Assembly (NCBI GenBank): GCA_030685235.1
Contig: MU839208.1
Coordinates: forward strand, 62,001 to 126,000
Length of the DNA stretch: 64,000 nucleotides
Reading direction: 5' to 3'
Origin: Copromyces sp. CBS 386.78
Taxonomy: Eukaryota > Ascomycota > Sordariomycetes > Sordariales > Sordariaceae
Shown here: piece after piece, positions 12,977 to 26,093 of the stretch
Position numbering within the stretch: position 1 is the stretch's first letter
How the letters are laid out: each line of letters opens with the position of its first letter
Notes under the pieces: model-generated
Seen by the model: only the letters and a program-made list of their open reading frames with translations
The model's database searches: none
Told to the model about the DNA's origin: nothing
Position numbers and translations under genes: made by a program

Positions 12977-14646
12977 TCATTTGTAGCAGACAACACTCTT
13001 GACACTCTCAATTTCGTTCCAATTGGTGAGTCTGATGCGCAACACCTCAAGATCCCATCCTAGCTCGGGCTTCTTTGCCTTCCGTGGCCGACAAATACAA
13101 CGACACATTTGGTTCTTGGTTTCGTCGAGGAACCTGGAGGTCTCCTTTTCCACCAGACTGTCGTTCTTCCCCCTAGCCAAAACGCCCGATAAGTGTGGAG
13201 GCTCGTCCTCGAAAAGATCAATAAACTGAAAGTGTTGGACCCGCGAACCCTTTTCCCTCGAGGAGTAGGACACCCTGGCGAAAAGCTCAAAGGTCACCTC
13301 TTGTTCTGCTCGAAGGCACTGAGCCACTTCTTTGAACACCGAGCCTAGACGGAAGCATGTTCTCAGGATAGTTGTGTTGGATAAACCCTCGACGGGAGAT
13401 TTGTTTGGCAACGGTTTGGGGAATGCTGGCCTAGTGAATGGTTGGTACTTCGTCGGGCTGATTGAGCGAGATTGCATCCACTCAATTGTATGATCGAGCG
13501 GCTGACTCTTGTCATAGAGGAACCCCATAGATTGAGAAGAATAGGAATTCTTGGGAGCAGCGGGCAGGTGTTGAAGAACCTCATCCCAGTCAATGCCCTC
13601 GTCAAGTAAGTTCTCGGCGTCGGCAGGGTGATTGTTTCCCTCGAAAACGGAACAGCTCTTAGGACTACTACGTGGCGTTGATCTCCGTAGACTTGGGTCG
13701 AATATCTCCGGCGTAGAGTCTCCTTCAATGGCTTTGATGACACTAGATGGCGGAATTTGTGCGAGTTGATCTGGCAAGGAATCAAGCAGCTCCACCATAG
13801 CTTCTTCGTCTGACGATGCGACCGAGTACTCGTCAGCAGTCGCTGATTTGTTTTCAGCGGACAGAGCCTCATACTCCTTGGCCAGGGCAACATCAGAAGT
13901 AGGGACATCGTGGGATGTGAAGACGTCCTGGTTGCCCCCGTAAGCCAGCGGATCGCCACCCGTGAGTGAGTCAAAGATCATGGCTCTGCTGAAGAACGAA
14001 GCATCCGTTTCTTCATAATCTTCTCTATCGGCCCGTGGGTTGTTGGCACACAGCTCTAATAGCTCAGATTTGGAGTATGGGGGAGACCAGTGGCCTTCCG
14101 GGTCGAAGGGCATGGTGTCCGCATACAGATGCTCTTGGGTATTGTCTTCTTCCCAAGATGAATACCCAACCGGATCATTGTCGCCATAACCATGGTACTC
14201 CGAGAAGTTTTCGAGGAATTGGACTGCATGTCCTCGTCTCTTGCTCTCCTGGTTGCCCCCATCGGTGTTTCGGCGTTTCAGAGAAGAGGAAGTAGCCGGA
14301 TGGTGAAGCTCCGATGGAACTGCGCTTGGCCCGTCTAGGGTTTTGCCGTAGGAGTTGACCGGTGCAGCATCATTGACCGGAATGGTCGTGGACGTTGAAA
14401 GGGAGGGTATATTATAACTGGGAAATACAAGTTAGCATTGCCGTACAAGATCAATGTGGATAGATGGACTTACGGAGCATCGATAGTTGCCGTGCTCGAG
14501 GGGCCCATCACATCCATGACTAGGCGTGGGCTCTGTGTCTGTCCGGCTGGTTCTTGGGGGGACAATGTCTGACTGGGTACAAAGATCAAGACTAAAAATA
14601 CTGATGAAGTGGGGGAGCGTCACGATGCTGCCGACGTGGAAGCCAT
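12977..14646 (-). CDS. Conserved fungal protein of unknown function
   Basis: Proposed exons 14646-14624, 14572-14474 and 14417-12977, giving 520 aa. The second intron is clear (GTAAGT donor, GCTAAC branch, TTTCCCAG acceptor). The first is less certain because its donor is GTGACG; the fallback start is the ATG at 14517. The N-terminal two thirds are low in complexity, acidic and Ser/Pro-rich, with a basic patch SLKRRNTDGGNQESKRRGH that could be a nuclear localisation signal. The last 120 or so residues look folded: CFRLGSVFKEVAQCLR, FELFARVSYSSREK, QHFQFIDLFEDEPPHLSGVL and MCRCICRPRK followed by LGWDLEVLRIRLTNWNEIESVKSVVC. I have the impression of a block shared by uncharacterised fungal proteins but cannot name a family. 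The CxC motif is too small for a known zinc finger. Confidence 0.75.
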
Positions 14647-15012
14647 GGGGTTGCAATTGGCCTTTCGACATTGGGACCGGGAGGGAAACCGGTGTTTAAA
14701 CGAAGGAGGAGGATGGACATTATTGGAAGAGAAGCGGGGCGAAAATCGAATAGGGCTTCGGAAATTTTGTTCAAACATTTCTGTCCTTGAAGATTTGGAA
14801 AGTGCGAGTCGTCAAATTGTTGATGCAGGTGATGATGGATGTACCGTATAAGTCGTAGTTTCCTATTTTGGATGTCCCCGGCGGGCACCTTGAGGGCAGC
14901 TGGCCGGCAGCCGGAGCGAGGGGGGAAAGTGCCAAGCAATCCGGCCCCGCATCATAGCGACGGGAACCGGAGCCCCCCCAATTCGGCACCGCGCCGAGCT
15001 TTGTAGGGACTA
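14647..15012. other. Spacer before the retrotransposon block
   Basis: Ordinary GC-rich sequence upstream of the unknown gene, probably its promoter. RIP-like AT enrichment is absent and begins only inside the transposon at about 15200. Confidence 0.5.
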
Positions 15013-15017
15013 GGGAG
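15013..15017. repeat. Left target-site duplication (GGGAG) of the outer copia element
   Basis: GGGAG directly precedes TGTCAGATGT, the outer end of the reverse-oriented element. The same five bases stand at 26094-26098 straight after its other end (CTGACA). Confidence 0.85.
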
Positions 15018-15027
15018 TGTCAGATGT
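15018..15027 (-). repeat. Severed tip of the outer element's 3' LTR
   Basis: TGTCAGATGT equals the first ten bases of the reverse-oriented LTR. Its last five bases, GATGT, recur at 20564-20568 on the far side of the nested element, which marks the insertion point. Confidence 0.85.
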
Positions 15028-15207
15028 TGTCAGATTAGAGGGTGGATATCTGGGTTTCTGGCTATACTCAATCTGGGTTAGCCGCCCAGCCCCCTAGATT
15101 ACTAGTTTCTAGGTCCCTCTGGGATACTCCAGCACCCCCCAGACCTTCTAGGCGAGGGAGTTACACACACTCTTCAATCAATCAATTCTACATAGTCACA
15201 TCTAATA
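15028..15207 (+). repeat. 5' LTR of the nested copia element
   Basis: 180 bp, starts TGTCAGATTAG and ends TCTAATA (a RIP version of TCTGACA). It pairs with 20384-20563. This outer copy keeps much more GC than the inner LTR. Confidence 0.88.
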
Positions 15208-18200
15208 ATTAATAGTCTAATTTGCGTATTTACAATAAGAAGCGCCACAATAACCGATACAAGTAATATCCCTACGAAACTAACAACGTTAACTATATCT
15301 CTATTAAAGGAATCTACTAATAAAGCCATTACAATCGTCCTCAAAACCTAAAGCGACTGGCCTAGCTAATACAAAACCCTTAAACGTCTAATTAGAAGCA
15401 ACTAAAACTTCGGCAATTAATTATTCAAGGAAGGGCCTATAATCTAAAAGGTCCTACCTCCCAAGCCGGAAGATTTCTTCCTTACGAAGCCCGTAAAAGA
15501 TCGTATACTAGCGGCCAAAAAAAAATTCATTAAATTCAATAGAGGAATCCGAATTAAAAAGGTCGTAATAACAACTACTACGTTAACTACAACAAATACT
15601 ACTATAGTCCAGACCTAAATTCAGACTCAAACCCAAACTAACGAGAACGGTACTAAAACCGCCGCTACCGCTACCGCGTAATTCTAGCAAGAAGCGAAGG
15701 AAAATTCTAACGACGAAGAAGATTTTAAAGAGGAAAATAAATACTATACCGAACAAAATATTAAGGAGAATATAGTAATCAACCCCACTACAAACTTTAC
15801 TGCAAGAAGAAAGGCTATTTACGACTAGGCCAATAATATGTACAACGCCCGCTATAAATACTAAAAGGACTTCGACGACGTTAATACAAAAGTCCGCAAC
15901 TAAATAAATACTTATATTATTAGCTAATTCGCTAATACTACTTTCGAATAAAATAAATCCACCCGTAAATAACTAAAATAAATTAAGAACTAAATTAACT
16001 ACTACCCTATCGACTAAATCGCCACCGCCCGGCGAAAATACTAAACCTTTATCAAAGAGACCGCTAAGAAATAACCTAAAGACTTTAAAAAGTAAGTTAT
16101 AAATTAGGAAATCCTTATTACTAATAGTAAGAGACTAGGCATTAGCGAAACCACCTCCCCCACCTTATAATTTACTAATTTTATTAATATAACCCGCAAA
16201 TATAAACCTATTTAAATAAATAATATTTAAAAGTTTAATCGCAACTTAGAAGATTCGTCCTTAAACTACAAAAACGTATTTATTAATTTTAAAAGGGTTA
16301 ATATATTAGAACGTACTATACTATTAATTAATAAGAAAATTATAATTCGTAGCGCCTAAAATACTAATTAATCTAATTCGAAAGAACTTATATTTAAGAA
16401 AGAGGACGCTCCTAATTCTAATTATAAAAAGAAATAGAAAATATATATAAAAAAGAAATGCGGCGTAAATAAAAATATAAATAATTCTTTATAACCGAAA
16501 AAGAAAGAAGGATTTATACTACTATATAAAATATACGAATAAAACCCTTACCTAATAATATACTATTAATATTTAATACCTAAAATAAGAAATAACCCTA
16601 CTTAGAAGCCCAGTAATTCTATTTAAAAACTTATTAACAAGAATTTCAAAAAATTTCCTAAGATTAGCAAGGAAGTAGAGAAGGCCAGGAACTAAATATG
16701 GGACCGCTTTATTACTTTTACGTAAACCGCTACTTCAAAGACCTAAAGGCGACGAAAAATCGGCATTTACGATTCAATATTTTTCATTAAATAAAGTATT
16801 TTTAATATAAATAACGGAGGGAATATTTACCTTCTTAAGAATTTAGCGATCTTCGATTCTAAGGCTTCCCTTTATATTTTTAATGAAATTAATCGTTTTT
16901 CTACATTTCGAATAACATTCTTAAAAGACTACATTTAAATTAAAAACTCTTAAATACCTATTAAAGGTTTTAGGACCGTTAATGTAGAAATATAAAGAAA
17001 AAAGGGAATTCTACAATTATAGCTAAAAGAAGTCACCTTCTACCCTAACTTTACTACAAATTTTATATCTTTATACTTACTTCGAAAGTAAGGTTTTCAC
17101 TAAAATTATAAATTATTTAATAATTACTTTCGTTAGCTAAATAAATCGATTTTTTATTTCCTATAAAAGATCTATTACTAAACGGTTCTCGAATACCTTC
17201 CTCTCTCCTTCAACTACACTACTTTCTTCGCTCGATAAAACTATTTCAATTTATATATTAGCCGTCGTACGTATAAGATACCCGCTTAATTCTAATACGA
17301 ACGGTTCGGTTACTATAATTTACAAATCCTCGAATACCTTTATAATATTAAAGGTACCAAACTTAAAGGACTAACGACTCACTAATATAACGCATATAGT
17401 ATATCTAAGATTAAACGACAGGTTATATAAAAACTACGCGACCGAAATTTTGGACTAAAAGAACGCCTCACCGTCGATTTTCTCGAATACGAATAAGGGA
17501 GAAGAGGTTTTAAATATATAATATTCATTATTTATCAATAGATTAAATTCGTTTAAGATATTTATATAGCAATACGTACGGTAGAGGTTATTGCTAAAGG
17601 ACTATTTTTAATTATTAATATAATTAATTACTAATATAATATTAAGGTCAAATATGTTAAATACGATAACGAATTTAATAGCTAGTACGTTAAAAATAAA
17701 CTAACTACTCGCTTTATTATTTTCGAACTTTCAATATTTAATATTTAAATTTAAAACGGCGGTATTAAACGTTTAAGGGGTATAATTAAAAAAAAGGCGT
17801 ATACTATAATAAATAACTCCTATTTTCCTTATAACCTCTAGCTTTAAATCGTTTTAGTAATAATCTACCTCACTAACCGATCGCCTAAGTATCTCTATAA
17901 TTAAAAATCGTCCTACGAATGGTTTTATACCTTCGTAACCTATTGTAAAGGGGTATAAATTAATCCCCGGAAGCCTAATCTTAATTATTTATATATTTAT
18001 AATTATAAAGTTTATATAATAATAGGAATCGCTTAGAAGAAGGAGTAGCGACGAAAGAAACTCTAATTAAAAATATAAATCGGCTACTTCGTAAACTACG
18101 TTACTTCATTTATCTACTAAATTTAAAACCTATAAATAAACCGTATTATTTATACTTATAATATATTATTTAATAAAAATTCAATTTATTTAAAGAACTT

Positions 18201-20383
18201 TAATAAAATTAAAGAAGGGCTAAGGCTAATTAGCAACGAGATTTCTAATTTATTTAATAAAATTAATTACCCGCTTTAACTATTTACGTAATACTTCGAA
18301 CCCTTTAACGCGACTTAAAATATAGAAAATAATAATCTTACCCAATTATTACTATCGCTCTTCAATAACGAATTATAAATAAATAATAATAATATTATCG
18401 ATCCTAAACTAATTAAACCCAACGCTCAAAATAAAATATCCCTCGATTTTATATTTAAATACTTTACCCCTCTAAATATACCGCTAGCCGCTCTTTCTAT
18501 TAGTTTTATTATCGACCTACTAGCGCCTATCTCTTTTTTAACCTTCGAATTATAAGAAGTTACCTTTAATACTAGGAGACTCGTTCAATTAGTAAGCTAG
18601 AAATAAGGTAAAGTTATTACGAAAGTAAAAATTAATTATTTAATTACCAAAGGTAATTAGCTAAACTCTATTAAGCGTTAAAATCTACCCCCCGTCCTAA
18701 AGATTTACCGTAATCTAAAGTATTATAAATTAAGAAACTTCTTTAAATAAATAGAAGAAGTATATTTTAATAGCTATAAAGAAATAAAATTATAAATAAA
18801 AGTCAATAAAAATATCCTTCGTACTAAAAGTACCTAAATCTTTAATTATATATAAGTATATATATATAAATTCAATAAACATAATTATCTTCAAAAGGTA
18901 AAAACTCGCCTTATAATTAAAAGTAATTAATAGTATTATTATAGGAAAGAAACGTACGCTTCTACATTAACTAATCGTTCTTTCCGGTCTATTATCGCTT
19001 ACGCCGCTAAATTCAACCTCGAATTCATCTAATACAATATAATAAATACCTTCGTTAACGCCTATTTTAATAAGGAGATTTATATATATATACCCTTTAA
19101 ATATCGAAAGTATTATATAATATTTAAACTATTCAAAGCCCTTTATAATTTATAACGTACTCTTCTATTCTAGCAACGAGAATTCAATAGTACTTTTAAA
19201 AATATAAGTTTTTAACTATTACTCGAAGACTTATATATTTTTAAACGCAATAGGATTCTTATTTTTTACTATATTAATAATATTATATTTACCTTCGACT
19301 AGAAATTATATAATAAAATTAATTAAATAATAAAGAATTTAAAGGAGAAATATAAACTTATAGGGGGTAATAACCTCTAATAATTTCTAAGTATTAAAAT
19401 TATTCAAAATTAAGAAGTAAGACTAATCTAATTATTTTAATAGGAATACATTTATAAGATTACTAAGCTTATTAAAAATCCCTATACCTTCGCCTTTATT
19501 CTAATAAATAATAAAAAAATTTTGCCCTACGATAGCGTAACCACTTTCAACGAAATACGGGATTATTAAATCGTCGTTAGATCGATAATATACGCTATAA
19601 TAATCACTAGAACAAATATCGCCTTTATAGTTAGCCGTTTAATTCGCCACAATTATAATCCTAATCCTTAGTATTGTAAGGCTACTAATAAGGTGCTATA
19701 CTACTTTTAACTCTACCCAAATTTCTCTCTTTATTTTAAATTATTATTAAAATTTAAAATAGCCTCAGATACTTTATACGCCAATAATATACTAAATCGG
19801 AAAAGCTTATATAGCTTCACGATCAAACTATTCGGTAGCTTCGTCTACTAGGGTATTACTAAATAGAGAATAGTATTAACCTCAACTACCGAAATAGAAT
19901 TACTATCGATCTCTAACGCTATAAAAGAAACTATCGCTATTATACGTCTATATAAAGAAATTAAAATTCCCCTCGATCAAGAAGTGCCCGTAATCGGGTA
20001 TAATAATACCTAAATAATCTGTATTTTAACCGTTGAAATATTACAATTAATAATTAAATTAAAGTATATTAATATTTATCGTTACTAATTATAATAGGAG
20101 ATTATAAAAGGAAGGATTATAGTCGAATATCTAGAAATAAAGAAAATACTAGTAAATAGTTTAATAAAGGTATTAGGATAACTAAATTATAAGAAGTTCC
20201 AAGAGTTAATAGGGATAGCGAATATACTAATTCGAAAAGAGATAAAGATCAAGAGGGAAGTTCCCAACAATATTCTAGAAAATACTTATAGTTTAATTAG
20301 GGAGATTAACGTACCAAAAGAGAGAAAACTATAAATAACTTCACTTTTACCCTATTTTAAAAAGGTCTAGAAGTAAGGGGGTA

Positions 20384-20563
20384 TATTAGATTAGAGGGTG
20401 GATTTTTAGGTTTCTAGCTATACTCAATCTAAATTAGCCGCCCAGCCCCCTAAATTACTAGTTTCTAGGTCCCTCTAGGATACTCCAGCACCCCCCAGAC
20501 CTTCTAGGCGAGGGAGTTACACACACTCTTCAATCAATCAATTCTGCACAGTCACATTTGACA
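20384..20563 (+). repeat. 3' LTR of the nested copia element
   Basis: 180 bp, starts TATTAGATTAG (RIP form of TGTCAGATTAG) and ends TTTGACA. It lies directly after the polypurine tract. Confidence 0.88.
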
Positions 20564-20731
20564 GATGTGACTGTGCAGAATTGATTGATTGAAGAGTGTG
20601 TGTGTAACTAACTCGCCCAGAAGGTTGGGGGGTACTAGAATATCCCAGAGGTGCCCAGAATCTAGGGGGCTAGGCGGCTAACCTAGATTAAATATAACTA
20701 GAAACCTAAATATCTACCCTCTAATCTAATA
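20564..20731 (-). repeat. Main part of the outer element's 3' LTR plus GATGT duplication
   Basis: 20564-20568 is the right-hand GATGT copy made by the nested insertion. 20569-20731 continues the outer element's LTR, ending CTAATCTAATA (RIP form of CTAATCTGACA). Confidence 0.85.
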
Positions 20732-23700
20732 TACCCCCTTACTTGCAAACCTTTTTAAAAATAGAGCAAAAGTAAAACTATTTACAATTTTCTCTCTTTT
20801 AGTATATTAATTTCCCTAATTAAATTATAAGTATTTTCTAGAATATTGTCGGGAACTTCCCTCCTAATCTTTATCTCTTTTCGAACCGGCGTATTCGCCA
20901 TCCTTATTAAATCCCGGAACTTTTCGTAATCTAATTATCCTAATACTTTTATTAAATTATTTACTAGTATTTTCTTTATTTCTAAATATTCGATTATAAT
21001 CCTTCCTCTTATAATCTCCTATTATAACTAGTAGTAATAAATATCAATATACTTAAGTTTAATTATTAGCCGTAATACTTCAACGGTTAAAATATAAATT
21101 ATTTAGGTATTATTATAGGCGATTATAGGGACTTCTTAATCGAGAGGAATTTCAATCTCCTTATATAGGCGTATAATAGCGATAATTTCTTTTATTACGT
21201 TAAAAATAAATAATAACTCTACTTCGGTTATTAAAGTTAATACCGTTTTCTATTTAATAATACCCTAATATACGAAGCCGCTAAATAATTTGATTGTAAA
21301 ATTTTATAAGCTTCTTCGATTTAACGTATTATTAATATATAAAGTATTTAAAACTATTTCAAACTTTAATAACGACCCGAAATAGAGAAAGAAATCTAAA
21401 TAGAATTAAAGGTAGTATAATACTTTATTAGTAGCTTTACAATATTAAAGATTAGAGTTATAATTATAGCGAATTAGGCAGTTAATTATAAAGGCGATAT
21501 TTACTTAGGTAATTATTATAGCGTATATTATTAATCCGACGACAATTTAATAATCCCGTATTTTATTAAAGGTAATTATACTATTATAAGGTAAAAGTTC
21601 TTCATTATTTATTAAAATAAAGGCGAAAGTATAAGGATTTTTGATAAATTTAATAATTTTGTGAATATATTCCTATTAAAATAACTAAATTAGTCTTACC
21701 TTTCGATTTCGAATAATTTTAATACTTAGAAACTATTAGAAGTCATTACCCCCTATAAATTTATACTTCTCTTCTAAATTCTTTATTACTTAATTAATTT
21801 TATTACGTAATTTTTAGTTAAAAGTAAATATAATATTGTTAATATAGTAGAAGATTAGAATTTTACTACGTTTAAGGATATATAAATTTTCGAATAATAG
21901 TTAGAAATTTATATTTTTAAATATACTATTAAATTCTCGTTGCTAAAGTAGAGGAATATATCGTAGACTATAGAAGGCCTTAAATAGTTTAAATACCGTA
22001 TAATATTTTCGATATTTAAGGGGCATCCGTATATAAATCTTCTTATTAAGATGGGCGTTAATAAAGGTATTTATAGCGTTATATTAAATAAATTCGAAAT
22101 TGAATTTAACGGCGTAAATAATAATAGATCGGAAAGAACGACCGGCCAATATAGAAGCGTACGTTTTTTTCCCGTAATAATATTATTAATCCCTTTTAAT
22201 TATAAGGCGAGTTTTTACCTTTTAAAGGCGGCTATATTTATTAAATTTATATACGTATACCTATATATAATTAAGGATTTAGGCACCCTTAGTACGAAGG
22301 ATATCCTTATTAATCTCAATTTAAAATCTTATTTCCTTATAACTATTAAAGTATATTTCTTCTATTTATTTAAAGAGATCTCCTAATTCGTAATATTCGA
22401 AATTACGGTAGGTCTTCAATATTAGAAGAAGGTTTTAATATTTAATAGAGTCCAACCTACCTCCTTTAATAATCAAGCGATTAATTTTTGCTTTTATAAT
22501 AACCTTACCTTATCTTTGCCCTATTAGTTAAACGAATTTCCTAATATTAAAAGCGGCTTCCTATAGTTCGAAGATTAGGAATAAAATAGCCTCTAGCAAA
22601 TTAATAGTAAAACTAATAGAGAAAACGGTTAGTAGTATACTTAGAGGGGTAGGATATCTAAATATAAAATCGAAGGATATTTTATTTTAAACGCTAGGCT
22701 TAATTAGTTTAAAGTTAATAATATTATCACTATTTATTTATAATTCGTTATCGAGGAGCAATAGTAGTAATTAGGTAAGACCGTTATCTTCTATATTTTA
22801 AATTACGTTAAGGGGTTCGAAATATTATATAAATAGTTAAAGCGGGTAATTAACTTTATTAAATAGGTTAGAAATTTCGTCGCTAATTAACCTCAAACCT
22901 TCTTTAATTTCATTAGGGTTCCTTAAATAAATTGAATTTTCGTTAAATAATATATTACAAGTATAAACAATATAGTTTATCTACGGGTTCTAAACTTAGT
23001 AAATGGACGAGGTAGTATAGCCGACGAAGTAGCCGATTTATATTTTTAATTGGAGTTTCTTTCGTCGTTACTCCTTCTTTTGGGCGACTCTTATTATCGC
23101 ATAGACCTTATAATTATAAATATATAGATGGCTAAGGTCAGGTTTCCGGGGATTAATTTACACCCCTTTATAGTAAGCTACGAAAGTATAAAACTATTCG
23201 TAGGAAGACTTCTAATTATAGAGATATTTGGGCGATCGGTTAGTAAAATAAATTATTATTAAGACAATTTAAAACTAGAAGTTATAAGGGAGATAGGAAC
23301 TATTTACTATAATACGCGCCTTTTCTTTAATTATACCCCCTAAACGCTTAACATTATTATTTTAAATTTGAATATTAAGTATTGAAAGTTCGAAAATAAT
23401 AAAGCGAGTAGCTAATTTATTCCTAACGTATTAATTATTAAACTCATTATTATATTTAATATATTTAACTTTAATATTATACCAATAATTAATCGTATCG
23501 ATAATTAAGAGTAGTCCTTTAATGATAGCCTTTATTATACGGGTTATTATATAGATATCCTAAACGAATTTAATCTATTAATAAATAACGAATATTATAT
23601 ATTTAAAGCTTCTTTTCTTTTATTTGTATTTAAAGAAATTAATAGCGAGATATTCTCTTAATTTAAAATTTCGGTTGCGTAATTTTCGTATAATTTATCG

Positions 23701-25920
23701 TTTAATTTTAAATATATTATATATATTATATTAATAAGTCGTTAGTCCTTAAATTTAGCGCCTTTAATATTATAAAGATATTCGAGGATTTGTAGACTGT
23801 AGTAACCGAATTATTTATATTAAAGTTAGGCGGGTATTTTATATATACAACGGCTAGTATAAAAATTGAAACAATTACGTCGAACGAAGAAAATAGTATA
23901 GTTAAAGGAGAGGGGAAGGTATTCAAGAATTATTTAATATTAGATCTCTTAAAAGAAATAGAAAATTGAGCCGTCTAGCCGACGAAAATAATTACTAGGT
24001 AATTTGTAATCTTAGTAAAAACCTTACTTTCGAAGCAGATATAAAGATATAAAATTTATAATAAAGTTAGGGTAGAAGGCGACTTTTCTCAGCCGTAGCT
24101 GTAGAACTCCCTTCTCTCTCTATACTTTTATATTAACAATCTTAAAACCTTTAATAGGTATTTAAGAGTTTTTAGCCTAGACGTAGTCCTTTAAGGACAT
24201 TATTCGAAATAAAGAAAAGCGGCTAATTTTATTAAAAATATCAAGAGAAACCTTAGAATCGAGGATTATAGAATTCTTAAGCGGATAAATATTCCCCCCG
24301 TTATTCGCATTAAAAGTACTTTATTTAATAAAAAATATTAAGTCGTAAATACTGATTTTTTATTACTTTTAAATTTTTAAAGTAGCGGTTTATATAGAGG
24401 TAATAAAGCGGTCCTATATTTGGTTCCTAGCCTTTTCTACTTCTTTACTAATCTTAAGAAACTTTTCGAGATTTTTATTAATAAGCTTCTAAATAAAATT
24501 ATTAAGCTTCTAAACAAGGTCATTTCTAATCTTAAATATTAAATATTAGTAGTATATTATTAAGTAAAGACCTCGCTCGTATATCTTATATAGCGGAGCG
24601 GATCCCCTTCTCTTTCTCGGTTATAAAGAATTATTCGCATTTTTATTTACACTATATTTCTTTTTTACGTATACCTTCCGCTTCTTTTTATAATTAAAAT
24701 TAAGAGCGTCCTCCCTTTCAAATATAAACTCTTTCGAATTAGATTAACCAATACCCTAAGCACTATAAACTATAGTTTTCTTACTAACTAATAATATAGT
24801 ACATTCTAATATACCGACCCTTTTAAAATTAGCAGATACGTCTTTATAATTTAAAGACAAATCTTCCAAATCGCGATTAAACTTCCAAATATTATTTACC
24901 TAAATAAATTTATATTTACGGGTTATATCGATAAAATCGGTAAATTATAAGGTAGAAGAAATAGCTTCGCTAATACCTAATCTCTTACCATTAGTAATAA
25001 AAATTTCTTAATTTAAAACCTATTTTTCAAAGTCCTTAAATTATTTTTTAGCAATCTCTTTAACGAAAGCCTTATATTCTCGCCGGGCAGTAGCAATCTA
25101 ATTAATAGGGCGGTAATTAATCTAGTACGTAATTTATTTCAATTATTTACAAATAGATTTATCTTATTCGAATACAATATCAGCGAAGTAGCTAGTAATA
25201 TAAATATTTATTTAAATATAAACTTTTATATTAACATTGTCGAAGTCTTTCTAATATTTATAGTAAGTATTATATATATTATTAGCCTAATTATAAACAG
25301 CCTTTCTTCTTATAATAAAATCCGTAGTAGGGTTAATCACTATATCCTCCCTAATATTTTATTCGGTACAATATTTATCCTCCTCTTTAAAATCTTCTTC
25401 GTTATTAGAATCTTCCTTAAATTCTTATTAGAATTGAACGGTAGCGGTAGTAGTAGCAGCGGTTTTAATACTATTTTCGTTAGTTTAGGTCTAAATTTAA
25501 GTCTGGGTCTAAGTTGTAGTAGTATTTATTATAGTTATTATAGTAGTCGCTACGACCTTCTTAACCCGGATCCCTCTATTAAATTTAATAAATTCTTTCT
25601 TTACCGTTAATATATAATCTTTCGCCGGCTTTGTAAAGAAGAAGTCTTCCGGCTTGGGAAGTAGGACCCTCTTAATTATAAGCCCGTCCTTAAGTAACTA
25701 ATTGCCGAAGTTTTAGTTACTTCTAGCGAATTTCTTGAGGGCTTCGTACTAATTGGGCTAATCGCTTTAGGTCTTGAAGATAACTATAATAGCTTTATTA
25801 ATAGATTCTTTTAATAGAGATATAGTTAAGGTAAAGTAATATTATTAATTTCGTAGGAATATTACTTATATTGATTATAGTGGTGCTTCTTGTCGTAAAT
25901 ACGTAAATTAGACTATTAAT

Positions 25921-26093
25921 TATCAGATGTGACTATGCAGAATTGATTGATTGAAGAGTGTGTGTATAACTGACTCGCCCAGAAGGTTGGGGGGTACTGG
26001 AGTATCCCAGAGGTGCCCAGAATCTAGGGGGCTGGGCGGCTAACCTAGATTGAGTATAGCCAGAAACCCAGATATCCACCCTCTAATCTGACA
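25921..26093 (-). repeat. 5' LTR of the outer copia element
   Basis: 173 bp, starts TATCAGATGTGAC and ends CTAATCTGACA on the plus strand, followed by the GGGAG target duplication at 26094-26098. It is almost free of RIP changes although the adjoining interior is saturated. Confidence 0.88.

Larger units (their letters stand above)
15028..20563 (+). mobile_element. Nested Ty1/copia retrotransposon, RIP-inactivated
   Basis: A plus-oriented element of 5536 bp with 180-bp LTRs at 15028-15207 and 20384-20563 and a polypurine tract (AAGTAAGGGGG) just before the 3' LTR. Despite heavy G-to-A decay, the copia order can be read: a protease motif at about 16851 (IFDSKASLYIF, from an expected DSGAS-H-IF); reverse transcriptase KALYNL*RTLLFWQREF at about 19140 (copia YGL-SP-LW-KEF) with YINN at about 19285 in place of YVDD; and an RNase H block STTEIELLSISNAIKET at about 19880. 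Protease before reverse transcriptase with this RNase H motif fits Ty1/copia rather than gypsy. Flanked by GATGT duplications (15023-15027 and 20564-20568). Confidence 0.9.
15018..26093 (-). mobile_element. Outer Ty1/copia retrotransposon, RIP-inactivated and interrupted
   Basis: A minus-oriented LTR retrotransposon. Its 5' LTR is at 25921-26093 (173 bp). Its 3' LTR is split by another element into 15018-15027 and 20569-20731 (10+163=173 bp). The interior is 20732-25920 (about 5.2 kb). LTR ends are TGTCAG...CTGACA. A polypurine tract (minus strand AGTAAGGGGG) lies directly inside the 3' LTR. The interior is very AT-rich with almost no TpG or CpA and many stops, so no protein remains. The family assignment rests on its collinearity with the nested copy and on near-identical LTRs. 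It is flanked by GGGAG on both sides. Confidence 0.88.

Noticed and set aside
22051..22386. 111-codon open frame in the AT-rich block
   Set aside because: It lies inside the outer copia element. The composition is purely RIP-driven and no motif is present; it is a chance open frame in decayed DNA.
15018..26093. Interpretation as one large palindrome or tail-to-tail tandem insertion
   Set aside because: The two target duplications (GGGAG outside, GATGT inside) and the 10+163 bp split LTR are explained fully by nesting.
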